A stretch of DNA of 64,000 nucleotides, from contig NC_049989.1 of NCBI RefSeq assembly GCF_000003815.2, positions 2,960,342-3,024,341 of the forward strand, in the 5' to 3' direction. How positions within the stretch are numbered: the first letter of the stretch is position 1; every line of letters begins with the position of its first letter. Positions 43,562 to 55,300 of the stretch are shown in pieces. The notes beneath the pieces were generated by a model that worked only from the letters and a program-made list of their open reading frames with translations, was not told where the DNA came from and did not search any database. Made by a program: the position numbers and the translations under genes. This stretch comes from Branchiostoma floridae (lineage: Eukaryota; Chordata; Leptocardii; Amphioxiformes; Branchiostomatidae).

Positions 43562-43795
43562 GAACCGTGCAATTGGCAGTCAGGAGCCACCTGTCGCTGG
43601 TGTGACACGTGTGTGTGCTTGATGGAGGTAATTTTGGATGGATGGGCTTTCTTTGACCCAGATATCTTGAACAAGAACCGTGCAATTGCCAGTCAGGAAC
43701 CACCTGTCGTTGGTATGGCACGTGTGTGTGTGCTTGATGGAGGCAATTTCGGATGGGTGGGCTTTCATTGACCCAGATATTTTGAACGAGAACAT
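43562..43795. repeat. 113-bp direct tandem duplication
   Basis: GAACCGTGCAATTGGCAGTC starts at 43562 and again at 43675 with few changes. Shared blocks include CACGTGTGTGTGTGCTTGATGG and TTTGACCCAGATATCTTGAA. A third unit begins at about 43788 but stops. The 116-codon frame across it has no family resemblance. Confidence 0.9.
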
Positions 43796-44221
43796 GGCAA
43801 GCTGCCGCGTGAAATTAGTTTTAGATTGGAAATTCGGGGTGACGTGCATTTAACCACCAGATCAGAACTTCACATCACATCAGTCTGTCAATCGACCTAC
43901 ATTTTCATGGCATAACGCCTACGAGAGAGACTTAAACTGTCAAAGATATCCGCCTTCTAAAGAGCTATAAATACTACAAAATCTGGCAGTTAATCATTGC
44001 AAAGTGGGGCAATTAAGGCCGGGAGTTTAGTAAGCACTGCTAATGGCTCCTGCAGGGGCCGGTTTTGTGTACTGAGGTGTGCATAGTAAGAGCCTTGTGC
44101 CAATTAAGCGGCAGTAATCCCTGTCCACGTGTGCACTAGCCACCGACTTAGGTGCAAATTGCTGTCTTTGATAACGTTATTCCGTAATAGAGGTAGGCAT
44201 GGGTGTAATTAGGATTGTGGC
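43796..44221. other. no feature recognised
   Basis: Nothing coding or repeated was recognised. Confidence 0.35.
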
Positions 44222-44477
44222 ACCAGTGTGTGACGTAACTGGTAGAAGTATTGGGCTCGGAACCTTGATGTCCCGAGTTCGATACCTGCCGTGCCCCCGA
44301 AGTTGTGCCCCTGGGAAAGGCACTGTACACGACCTCTGAGAAATCGGTCGGGGAGGTAAAAGGCGACCCTTACCTTATGTCTATACTTTGTATGTGGCAC
44401 TGTTAAAGTAACTAACCTGAGTGCAGTGTCACATTGACACTATCCTCGTCTGTCCAAAACTTAAGCAAAAAAAAAAA
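44222..44477 (+). mobile_element. tRNA-derived SINE
   Basis: A box TGACGTAACTGG at 44231-44242 and B box GAGTTCGATACC at 44275-44286, 44 nt apart start to start, the spacing expected of pol III promoters. A non-tRNA body of about 180 bp follows (CCCCTGGGAAAGGCACTGT...), ending in an 11-A tail at 44467-44477. The tRNA-like head cannot form a complete cloverleaf that I can see, so it is a SINE rather than a tRNA gene. Confidence 0.75.
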
Positions 44478-45085
44478 GATCTAAATACCCGTTTGCTTCT
44501 CATCGATGATTATACATCATCATCATCATATCATTTATACAATTATATATAAGATATGTCACGCTTCAGAAAAGTTAATTCTATCACACAAACATCATTC
44601 TATTTTCCTTATTTCATACTAATAGCTACCATAGTTTACCTTTTACACAGAAAAGTGCCTGGTAATGATATCGATCCACGTCATGAATATTTAGTGCTCG
44701 TAGGGATAAGAGGTGCAGTCAACCATTTCCTGTGTGCAGACGGACTTGCAAGGGAGTTTAGTCTTCCTGTTTCGTATAACTTATTTTGGAATTCAGCGTA
44801 TGTATTTTATGTACTGTGTACCAATAGATAATTTGGTTATAACTGAATATCATATTTGTTGTCCACAAATGATGATGAAGTGATGATGGCAAATGTATTC
44901 AGAATTCTCTATTATGATATAAACTTGCATGCAGGGACGATATATTGAAGATCTAAAAAATTGTGTGTTAATGTAACTTACGTGTGTCGTTAAAAACAGT
45001 ACTTTAGATTTTTACGACACTAGTTACCACAAATAAGGAATTTAAGTTTGCAGATCTTGAGATACTGTGTCCAAGATCAAAGGCA
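44478..45085. other. no feature recognised
   Basis: ATC/CAT trinucleotide run near 44516-44530; nothing else was seen. Confidence 0.35.
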
Positions 45086-45285
45086 TAAAGGCGCGGTCAC
45101 ATTCGACGTAGGTTGTTGTATGGTTTTGATGCAGTATACGATTTTCAAGCAGGCTGTGACAGAACTAGCCGTCGACAAGGCTCTACGTAGCCTCTTGCAA
45201 GACTCTTGCAGGACACATGGCGGGCTATCTTACCGTCAGTTTACGATCGTACGATCGCATGGTGTATTTCAGTAAGGTGCGAGCA
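45086..45285. mobile_element. MITE, family 1 copy 2 (reverse orientation, diverged)
   Basis: It matches the reverse complement of 15674-15881 in order: GGCGCGGTCACAT, GGTTTTGATG, CGATTTTCAAGCAG, TTGCAAGAC, ACATGGC, CGATCGTACGATCGCA. The ends are worn and no clear target duplication remains. Confidence 0.65.
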
Positions 45286-45432
45286 CAGTGTATTGCATAA
45301 TCATTCATTCAGCAATCTGAAAACGCATGGAAGCCCGTGGACTTTTCTAATGGCACCCAGTTCGCCACTGGATCTGCTTTCAATCCCGCTGACCCTGTAC
45401 ATATGTACATGTCATGAAAGCATTTATCTAAA

Positions 45433-46250
45433 CCGGTGTGACAGCGTTCTCGCCCCCCCGTGATATCGCCCCCCCGGGGGCAAAATCACTAGTGTTTTCG
45501 CCCCCCCGGGGCAGGATCACTAGCGATTTCGCCCCCCCATCTCGCCCCCCTCTGGTGATTTCGCCCCCCCTCCCAGGGCGAAATCGCTAGTGATATCGGC
45601 CCCCCCCCGGGGGGAAATCCCTAGTGATACCGCCCCCCCCCCTCCTCCGGGGCGGAAATCGCTAGGGATTTCGCCCCCCCCCCCCCCCCGGGGCGAAATC
45701 GCTAGTGTTTTCGCCCCCCCTTCCCTTCCATGTGTATTTACCTGTTAGTATTCTAACAGCAGAGGAACAGGTGCGCATAGCTGTTAATGAGAAGTGTGTA
45801 TTTACCTGTTAGTTTTCTAACAGCACAGGAACAGGTGTGCTTACCTGTACATGTATGTTGATAAGGATGTATTTAGCTGTTAGTTTTGAACATCGCAATT
45901 TGTTTCAACTCATAGACAGGTGTGTATACCTCTGTGCTGATTGGGAAATATTTACCAGTTTTGTTACAACTCAGCAACAGGTGTGTTGATATGCATATGT
46001 TAATATACGTTAGTGATGTTAATAAAAGTCACCATAAATTCACAACAAAAATGTATCTGTTTTATTTCAATGCAAAGTGTGCTTGCACCCAACCAGGTAG
46101 GATCTATATATATATAGATACCAGGTAACACACTATATACGTTACATCCAAGTACCATATTGTTCCTGGTAGCTCGATTAATATGCAGTAACAAGCTGCA
46201 AGTTAAGTATCTTAAGACTATGTAAAAAAGTAGGTAAATATATACAAAAG

Positions 46251-46290
<40 letters not shown>

Positions 46291-46505
46291 AAAGTAGTTA
46301 ACCAGACAGTGCTAATCTTTATCACAGCAATAGGATTAAGATTCAGCCGAACACTCTAGAAAACGGGAAGGATATCCCTAGGGGGGGCGAAAACGCTGGG
46401 ATGGGGGGGGGGCGAAAACGCCAGAGGGGGGCGAAAACGCTAGCGATCTCGCCCCCGGGGGGGGGGGGCGAGATCGCGGGGGGGGCGAGATCGCTGTCAC
46501 ACCGG
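45433..46505. mobile_element. 1.07-kb foldback element with C-run/G-run arms
   Basis: The ends are inverted repeats: CCGGTGTGACAGCG at 45433 and CGCTGTCACACCGG ending at 46505. Inside each end is an array of short units alternating TCGCCCCCC with GGGGCGAAATCGCTAGTGAT (45446-45720 on the left; shorter, complementary, 46380-46493 on the right). The arrays are inverted relative to each other, and each unit is itself partly palindromic. The centre holds a degenerate tandem repeat (TGTGTATTTACCTGTTAG..., 45731-45990) and an AT/ATAC microsatellite (about 46250-46288). No coding region. Structure is like foldback transposons, whose arms are built of short tandem repeats; the class is inferred. Confidence 0.8.
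45731..45990. repeat. degenerate tandem repeat inside the foldback element
   Basis: About four units of roughly 60-75 bp, each starting TGTGTATTTACCTGTTAG or a variant and containing ACAG(C)..AACAGGTG. The first two units (45731 and 45797) are the closest. Confidence 0.7.
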
Positions 46506-47718
46506 CACAATGGCTACTTAACGTCGGAGATGTTGTTTACTACTTTAGTATATTGTTTCTTATTGTATATATACGGTTTTTATGTTGTAAATTTCAACGC
46601 TATTCAGGCTGCTATTTTGTCTGCTATGTTGAAATCAATAAAGGATGATGATGATGATAAACGTCTCCAAAGGCCAGCACAACACGTTTCCAACCAGGGC
46701 CATTACCCCTGTGACATAGCGGTAATTGGACGCATTAGCAGTACCAGAGGCGGCATATACCCTGCGGACTCTCATGGTCAACCCGCGGGTTAATGTTTAA
46801 TACAGGACGGTGAATCCTCTCGCTACAACGGGCTGTGACGGTAATGAAAACATGCAGGGAGAGGATTTACAGGCATTACTGTCACATTGCCATTAATCCA
46901 CCTCAAGGCAAGAAATTAGTGGCGAGATTAAAGAACGCAATTACAGAGCACTGTTGGGTTAGCTTATAGCCTGTGCATCAAATACTAGTACATCGCGAAT
47001 GCTGAGCATCTGCGTCAGAGAGACTGATGTTTATCCGCTCTTTAGTGCCTACGCTGATAGAAACCAGCCTATCAGAAGAAAATAAACGCCATATGCGGCA
47101 CCAAAACTCCGCCATTGCCCCTAACACCACCATGTAACTAGAGCAGCTACATTTGACAGATTAATCAACGAATTTCGGAATATTATCATATAAAACTGGT
47201 TAAACACTTTGTGTATTTTGTTGTCCTCACAGCCATACTTTTACATTTTAAATGGCCTTCCAAGTTTAAAATCAAGGCTCACTAATCTTTTTATTTAGGT
47301 CGCAGCAATGTCACAGTGCGATCGCCTTCTTGTAGAGTGGGGGCATTATGTATAAATGCAGCAAATAAGATATCCCAACGCGGTGACCGGGCCCACGAAG
47401 AAATCAGTTATTTCCTGTAGTAATAGAATATCTCCATGACTTCTTACCCTGTCTTGATAGATCGGACGAGAATCATCGGCACCATCAGTGACTCATCACT
47501 GCCATGGCAGCAGCGGCGGTCGTAATTGGAAGTCGTAAATGTGTCGTGTATTACCGCCCTACCGATCACGATCCCAGCTAGCAACCTGTGATAACTGAAC
47601 ACACAGCGATGCGGTATGTGATTTGTAAAAGTCAAATCTGCGCTAGTTCCAACAGCGGAACAGTCACGCATCGTGCTGACTTTGAAAATTTTACGACGGT
47701 ACATGACGTTGAATTGGT
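46506..47718. other. no feature recognised
   Basis: A GAT/ATG trinucleotide run lies near 46642-46660; nothing coding was recognised. Confidence 0.35.
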
Positions 47719-47905
47719 GATTGACCCCGTTGCGAATTGTGTACGGTGATCCATTATTAAAAATAATGCAGACAACGCAGCGATGATTGACCTCGTTGCA
47801 CATTTTAATAGTGATCCATTAAAAATCATCAATAAAACGCATTGAAGATTGACCCCATTGCGCGTTATGAATGGTGAGCCGTTAAAAATCATCAATACAA
47901 CACCG
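47719..47905. repeat. 62-66-bp tandem repeat, 3 units
   Basis: GATTGACCCCGTTGCG, then GTGATCCATTA..AAAAAT.AT, starts at 47719, 47785 and 47847. Open frames here reflect the repeat. Confidence 0.8.
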
Positions 47906-50900
47906 TGTCGACATCATTGGGGTGTTATGATTCGAGCCTGCGGCTCAAAAGATAACACCTGTGACAAGTTTTGATACATTGTAGCTGTCTAAGTAGGGTC
48001 TTGCAAGTTTAGGTAGATCTGCACGTGTTCGGTCTAGATCTGTCAAAGAGGGGTGATTATTATAAGTCATTACTTGGACGGCCTAGATATGTAAGAATTT
48101 AGTTCTGGACTCCCCGTTGCACGTTTGAGTCACAACAAGAAATCGAAGATCGTGCCTCCGTGGAACATCTAGAGTTTTATTTTCGGGAATTTCCTTTTGT
48201 AATCATTATTGTGAATTTCTCGATAATTTTGAGTACGCATATCCCTGCCAGCCTGCGGGGCTAACTTTGGAGATGGTCTAAGCCAACTTTTCTGAAAATC
48301 GCAGTAAGCTTTTGCTTGCCATAGTTCTTAGTATCATTATAGCATAGTTTGGAAATAACAACTACATACATCTTAAGTCCAATAACAAGTAAATGGCTGT
48401 GTATATAACATGGTATGTTTTCCATTTGTTTAGGGATAATGATTACATAGCAATGGAGAGATTTGTATATTATGTCCCTAGCTATCCCCAGTGTCATGGT
48501 GTCTACAGCTGCGTGACAAAAATGCTGTGCCACAGAGAAGCCATCACTGCCACACATTTAGCAGTCATTGCCGATGATGCGCATTAACTTCCGATGTAAC
48601 CGTTGATGGAACGGAGATGATGGGTACGTCTGCAGTCTGTGCCATTGCCGTGTCTCGTGGCAGTAGATGTATGACTGTTTGAAATGCTCCTGTTGTGTAA
48701 TAGTCGACTCATTTCCTGCAAAAATGTCTGTCTGTACAGACACCATTTCGAAAATGTCTTTCATCAGAGGATGTGGCCGCTCTGAGACCAGAATCTATAC
48801 ACATTACTCAATAAATGTCGTAGGCTAAGAAACCCCTACCTTCTTTCATCAGAGTCTGTGACCGCTGTGCGACCAGAAACTATACAGATCACTAAATGAA
48901 TTCCATAGTCAAAGAACAAATAGTTCTGTTTTGTTGTCTTTTTAGTCATATTTTACATCGTGCGCCATATGGCAAATATAAGACTCACAGTCTCAGAAAC
49001 CCAAGTTGGTCGCTGAAAGGTCACTCAGCAATCTTCGTCTAGTGGAAAGGAGGTACCAGTTACTCATTCCACGTAGCCTTAAGTCTATTCCCTAATGTTT
49101 ATTCTTATCATGCTTTCATCACAAGTAGGCTGTTAAGAAAGAAAAAAAACTACATACTTCGGCCACCAGAATCACGTCATCCAATTGGGCACTTCCTAGT
49201 ACACTTACTTGTACTATGCATGCACTGTATTTCCATAAAGAGAGTTCTAGCTGTAAAACTTCTGACGAACTTGCGCCATCGCGGAAGGACTAATGTGGCG
49301 ATATGGCCTGTCTCATAGTGACGTTCTTCATCATCGTAGTCCTGCGTCCAAGACATACGTTCTGTCCTCTCATTTCGGTCCAAGAAGTACATGATAGAGC
49401 TCTTTTAGTTTTAAGTTATCCCATTTTCCATGTGACCTATTTTCTTTGCTTATCTATCTCCGCCACACCTGACTCTATACCCATTTACAGGTAGAACTCG
49501 TTGTATACTTTTTTTATCGTGTGTGAATAAACTAAGCATTGATTTGAGCTGTCCGTAATCACATTCCAAAGCTATCGTTGTGCATACACGATAAGCTTTA
49601 CTTTATGACACTCTCCCATAACATCTGCGGTAAAAGCCCTAATGATTGACTTATACGCTGTAGGCTGATTTTAAAATGCAAGTACACCGCTGTGAATAAT
49701 ATCGTGAAAGATAACTGTTATCATTACAGAGCTGCGAAAGATAAAATCAGGCTGCGCGCACAGTAGCAGATAATAACGCATGAAGAATTTCCACTCGATG
49801 GAGCGTGCTACGTCAAATCCATCTCTGGGATCTAGGTGCAATTAGGGAAATACATAATGATAAAGACGGCTTATTGCTGTTGGAAAGAAAGTTCAATCTG
49901 GTTAATAGCTAACGTGCTCATGAATTAGATGTAGTTGTATATCTAAAGTATTGTCGTTTTCTTTTGATTAGACTTAAAAGGGAACAACGAGAAGCTTATC
50001 TAGTATGAACCAAATCAGAGTAATAAAAGAGTTCAAATATATAACCACTCCATAAAGTATTCAAAGTTAACTAGTATTTTAGGCAATGCTTAATTGTGGT
50101 TCATTATTCATATAAAGACGGTTTGATTGACATTACACGTGTCCTACCACTTCCTGTGACTTCCTGTCACGGCTATCTATGTTGATGGCCGTCACTAGTA
50201 GAAAAAAATACAAACAGTACGTCTACGTAGATCAGAAGGCGCCTCTTTTATGACCTGGACTGATTAAAGACTAGGTCTACCACCCCTAACCTGTACTTCC
50301 TGCCACTTCATCAAGTCTGAAGTTTGTGGCAATCTTCGCATATATGTTCTTCCTGCCACTCAAAGTCGCAAAAACACACACCAACCCATACTTAATACTT
50401 GTACACACCGAAATCCTAGATGCTGTGCAATGAGTCAATGATTGTTCAGATCTCCACGACGAGGGGGAGTAAAATAAAGAAAGCAATGAACTGCTGATGA
50501 ATGAATACAGCACCATCAGCTAATATTTCTTTGACATAAGAAAACAGTATAAGCTATATAGCTAGAAAATACGCGAAATATTCGAACTTTACTGTTTAAC
50601 AGAAATTTATGTGTGTTACTAATAAAATGACACAGGTCATGTAGCGTATAACAATAGCATAGGTCTCAGTGTCACTGACGAAAGATGGATGATGCCATCT
50701 GAAACGTCTGACTCTGACCGTTTCCAAAATCATATCCGGTTGCTTCAGTATCTGCTTTTTGGCTTATAGCCTAGCCAAGTTTCCTATGTCTCTTCATTAT
50801 GTATGCTTCCCAAGTCCCTGTAATATCAATAAGCCTTCGGGTACTAACTTTCAAATAAACTTTTTAACTGAAGTTTCCGATTGCAAACATAATGCGTTAT

Positions 50901-52180
50901 CTCCACGGCCTTGGCAATGTCGCAGCAAGTGTGAAAGCCACGGTACTTTCGAGTTATGGTTTGTCAGTAGGCTCATTAAGCGGATTCGGCATGCATGATA
51001 TGGCTACGAGACGGTCACACTCCATTAGGTGCTGAATCATTTTGATCCGTTAATCGTATAATTGTGCAACACTATCTATATAGTATCATCATAGATATGC
51101 AGTGCGCCAGAGAGACGATACGCTAATCCCCGTGCTAAAATTACCTTTGAGTTCTTGCAGCTAATTCAGGAGCTGATTCGGCTGAGATGTGCTTAGTGTG
51201 GAACAAATTTCAAACTTGCAGCAATGGGGTTTTTCGTTCTTCGCATGATTAGAGAGGGACGTGAACAAGTAGCAAATGGGTTACGAACTAGCAATATTAA
51301 TGCCTTGGTAATACCAATGCAAGTCAGTTGTAGGTTTTTCTGTTATCCATATATTTATTGATTACAGTGCAAATAGCGGTCTTATAGTTATACAAAGCAA
51401 TGACCCCAAAAACATGAAAATAAAACAATCGCGAACTCTATCCGTACAATCAATAATATGTGGTATGTTCTTGATATCCATGCAAACATCGCTAGAAGTG
51501 TTCTGTGCGTTACTGTGAAGTGAATAGCGATTGTAAGGTCCACCAGAGATTAATAGCCTACGGTGATGTATGGAGCAAAGCCAAGATTAATAGACTCACT
51601 GGGACGGAAAATTAAATTGCGAGGGAACGCATGCATGTGTACGTAAGACAGCTCTCATACCTCATGCCCATTAATATTGTTTGACTTGTATGATATAGCA
51701 TGTAGCTCCGGGACCTTAGGGTAATCGATGTCGTACTACTGTCAATATAGAAAATAACAGATTTGATACTGCAAAACGATGGATTACGCAAATACGTACT
51801 CTCCAAGCAGAGGTTAGGCTCAGGCCCAGCTTTTAAGAATACAAGTTTTTGGAGGCGTTAGAGTAGCACATACGACGTCTGTTAAGAATACAATATGGAC
51901 AACAGTAAGCTTGTCGTTGACAATGCCTTCGAATTCTAGCCATGAAGTATATACGGACATCACTTGCACGGAAAGCAACCCTAAAACCATTCCCATTACA
52001 CTTTCGGGATTCGAAGTTGTAACTGTCACCAGGAACCTATGATTCACATTGCAGGTTTTTACAGGTACATTCACAGTAGTAGTTACATAGACATGGATCT
52101 AATGCTATCTAGTGGCTCCTAATGTGCCTTGGTGGGAAAGTGACGTACCGATGATCGTGACTGGCTGCTTACATGTATGT
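47906..52180. other. no gene recognised
   Basis: Unique-looking AT-rich sequence. No frame in it resembles a known family and no splice-coherent exon set was found. CTTTCATCAGAG...GACCAGAA..TATACA recurs at 48760-48800 and 48843-48885 as a short degenerate direct repeat. Confidence 0.3.
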
Positions 52181-52335
52181 ATGTCTGACTGTGTCTGCCT
52201 GTATGTTGGAATGTATGTATATATGTATGCATGGTATGTATTTATGTTCAGAAAGTCTACTAGCTAGGATAACCCAGGCTCGAAGCGATGGAATATAGTC
52301 AATTCTTGTCGTCCAAAATGTATGTATGTATGTCC
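52181..52335. repeat. interrupted (ATGT)n microsatellite
   Basis: ATGTATGTATG-type stretches at about 52172-52250 and 52318-52334, interrupted by unrelated bases. Confidence 0.65.
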
Positions 52336-55300
52336 ACGTATGGATTACTTTACAAGACGGCGCTTAACAGCCCACTGTACGCTTCTGGTAATTCTTGGAC
52401 TTCGTCGACACTCCCTTTTCTCCATAGTTTCTACCAGACTGACTACGCTGGCTACTAGATTGCCAGGGGAGTTTTGCTACCAGAGGAATTGGCCGGCATC
52501 TCCGGTGGGGAACCATAAACTTAAGCGTAGACTGACTCCTTTGGCCAGTTTCCTGATTTTTTTTGCCGAATTCTGCGATTCCCGCACCCCAATAGGAACA
52601 CCTGGTGGAGGTTATTTCCTCTTGACGGCGATTTCTTAGCAACCGTAAAGCAACCTTGCTAAATGAAATATGATGCACCATAAAAAAGTATGATTTACTT
52701 ACAGACAACTAAACATACGAACCCCAAGATCGCTCTATGAAATTAGTTGAGCTACCTGTGACACAAATTATCGGTATAAGTGGAAAGGGAAGGTAAGTGT
52801 AACATGTAACAATATTCGCGTCATATTACTGCTGGTGCGATCATGGATCGACCAGAAAAGTACCAGTACTCCAAAGTGAACAAATCTTACCTGTGACAAG
52901 TCCCAAGCTAGCAGTCTTCGTGGCACTGGTTTTACGACCTACACGATTACTTGGCAATAAAAAGCCGAACTATATACGACCTATTGAGTGCCAGAGGTGC
53001 TGTCAAACCAACTGGAGCGCCTCAATTCCTTCCGATTGACGTCCCAACCGTTATATCCTCAGATTATGCATAGAAGCGTTCAGATCTAATGCCTCTCAGA
53101 TTTCTTCGATGGCGCGTTGTGTCTCTGGAATATCAATCATATCATTAGAAATATGTACTGACCTTTCTATAACTTGTACCGTCGTCATTGGTGACATATT
53201 GAAGGTTACACACGCTGGCGCCTCTGAATCTACCTACAAGACAGCAACATAAATAAATACATACGTCCGGAACTCAATAATGCATGAACCTGATTATTAC
53301 TACACCATGTTCAGTCAATGAGTGTCGTTGTCCATTCGTTGTGCATGTGAATTAATTTTCAATTATTTCGGTATGCCGACAACAACAGGGTCATTGTACA
53401 CGCATCTGTATTCAGTTGCCTAATGACATCCTGAATTGTTGATAGATTGTATAGCGGTCAACAAAGATATTCTAGATGATCTATTTCAAGGCTACTCATT
53501 TTTCTTTCATTGCACACGATGTCTTTTGAGGTATGTCATAGTACATTCACGTCACAGTGAAAAATTAGCGTGCGATTTGTCACAGGAAATGTCACTCTTG
53601 TCAACGATGTGATGAGGTCATGAAGCTATGTCATGTTCTTCAAGGGCGATAGACTATCCCTAAGGGTCCACATCTGTGACAGGGTACCGGGGAAATGACA
53701 TCTAAGGCTGGCAATCAGTTTTGTACGTCAACATATGACCCCAGTGATGGTGTAACTTCATTAGCGTTGCGGTATATTACATTGTTGTCATATCACGGAA
53801 GTTCCTCCAAAACCCACTCGATTAATAAAGGAAGAATTAAACTGATTAGGAACCAGGGAAAACTATATTGGCAGTTGCTGTATCAAATAAATGGAGAACG
53901 AGTTGCCGTCAGAGGCACAAGCGACCAAGCAATTTGACAGAGCGCTCAACGTGCCGCATGCAGTCAAGTGAGATGCCAGGGTAAGAAGAAAGCTATGCAA
54001 ATTAAAGTAGTTACTTCTGATGTGCCTGCCCACCTCATTGCTCCCTTATTTTCTTAAAATTTAGTTCAAACAACTATACGGCTACTATAACCTACTGTTG
54101 TACTACAGGACAAATTATTGCTTTTTGTCCTTCATTTCAACTCTCTTGACGAATCATCGCCAGTCCTCTTCTGTGAAACGTATTGTGGGTATTTTACGAC
54201 AATAGACGTCCGCCCTTGCAACTTCAAAGACTTAACGCTTCGAACTTGACGAAATGAAATGCGTTGCTGCCTTTGATGGAATAGAATTGATCGTAGCATC
54301 AAAGCTGGCTCACTCTTGGGCAGGAAACGTAACAGTTCTGCACAACCAAGGGAGCTGACGCAAACCGACCTTTTCCTGTACAGGGCGGGCATGTAGCTCT
54401 TTGAAAGCCTCATGGATCAGCTTTCAAGTTCATGCATTTTTCAGCTCATGCCGTTTCATTGCTTCTGAAAGTTTGCTTGACTTTTGTGTCCTTTTTTCTT
54501 TACAGCCGAGGTAGTGTAATGACATTTTCTCTATCCGCTAACAGGAGAAACCTAAACCTTTCCCTACTTTGCTGAAAGGTCCTGTGGAGAAACTGCAGCA
54601 CTCAAAGTAATGTAAAGTTGATCCAGGAAGGTCAGTGGTGTCACAAGTATAATAGAACCTACACCACTTCTTGATACTATGATGACATTTGCCCCAACGA
54701 TGTGAACATGATAGGCCATGAAGTTCACACGTGTATTTTTTTTTACTTTGTGTCGCACATTGGAAATCAAAATTTGACATGAATCTGAATTTGTAGCTTA
54801 TAATGTACGAAGGAAAGCCGTCGGATGTACAAGGTACCTTGCGGCAGACGGTCCGTGCGCAGAACGACTTAGAAGATGATGCAAATCTTCTTATCAGTCA
54901 TAGACAGACAGCTAGGAATGAACCTACACAAATCTTTCCGGCCCGAGGTTTGTTAATGGTCATCTAAGTAGACTTTTACTAGCCATGGCTCGTTCCTGAT
55001 GTCCATAGAATGTCGTCAGGCAGTTTAAAGTTGTGTATTTGATTTCCCTAGCGGGCAAACTTTTGGATGAATTCCAACGGTATCACTAACGTTTTAACTG
55101 TGCATCTAACAAATATGAGGTTGTAAACCCAGTGTCAAGAGGTCTGGTTTATGAAAAATAGTTCGGAATTCATGCTCTGTCGCCAAACGATGTCATGGCT
55201 ACGCCAGCCTCCTCTTTGATGTATTCGCCTCGCGTCTGGTATACGGTGGAGATAACCTTCGGGGTCGCGGATTACTTTGAAGTTGGTAAACTACTTCCAT

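Noticed and set aside
43421-43849. Overlapping frames of 82-116 codons on both strands
   Set aside because: They arise from the 113-bp tandem duplication.
44222-44300. Possible functional tRNA gene
   Set aside because: Pol III boxes are present but no complete cloverleaf was found and the unit continues into a SINE body with an A tail.
46401-46793. 130-codon plus-strand frame starting in G-rich sequence
   Set aside because: Its beginning is the G-run arm of the foldback element and the remainder has no family match.
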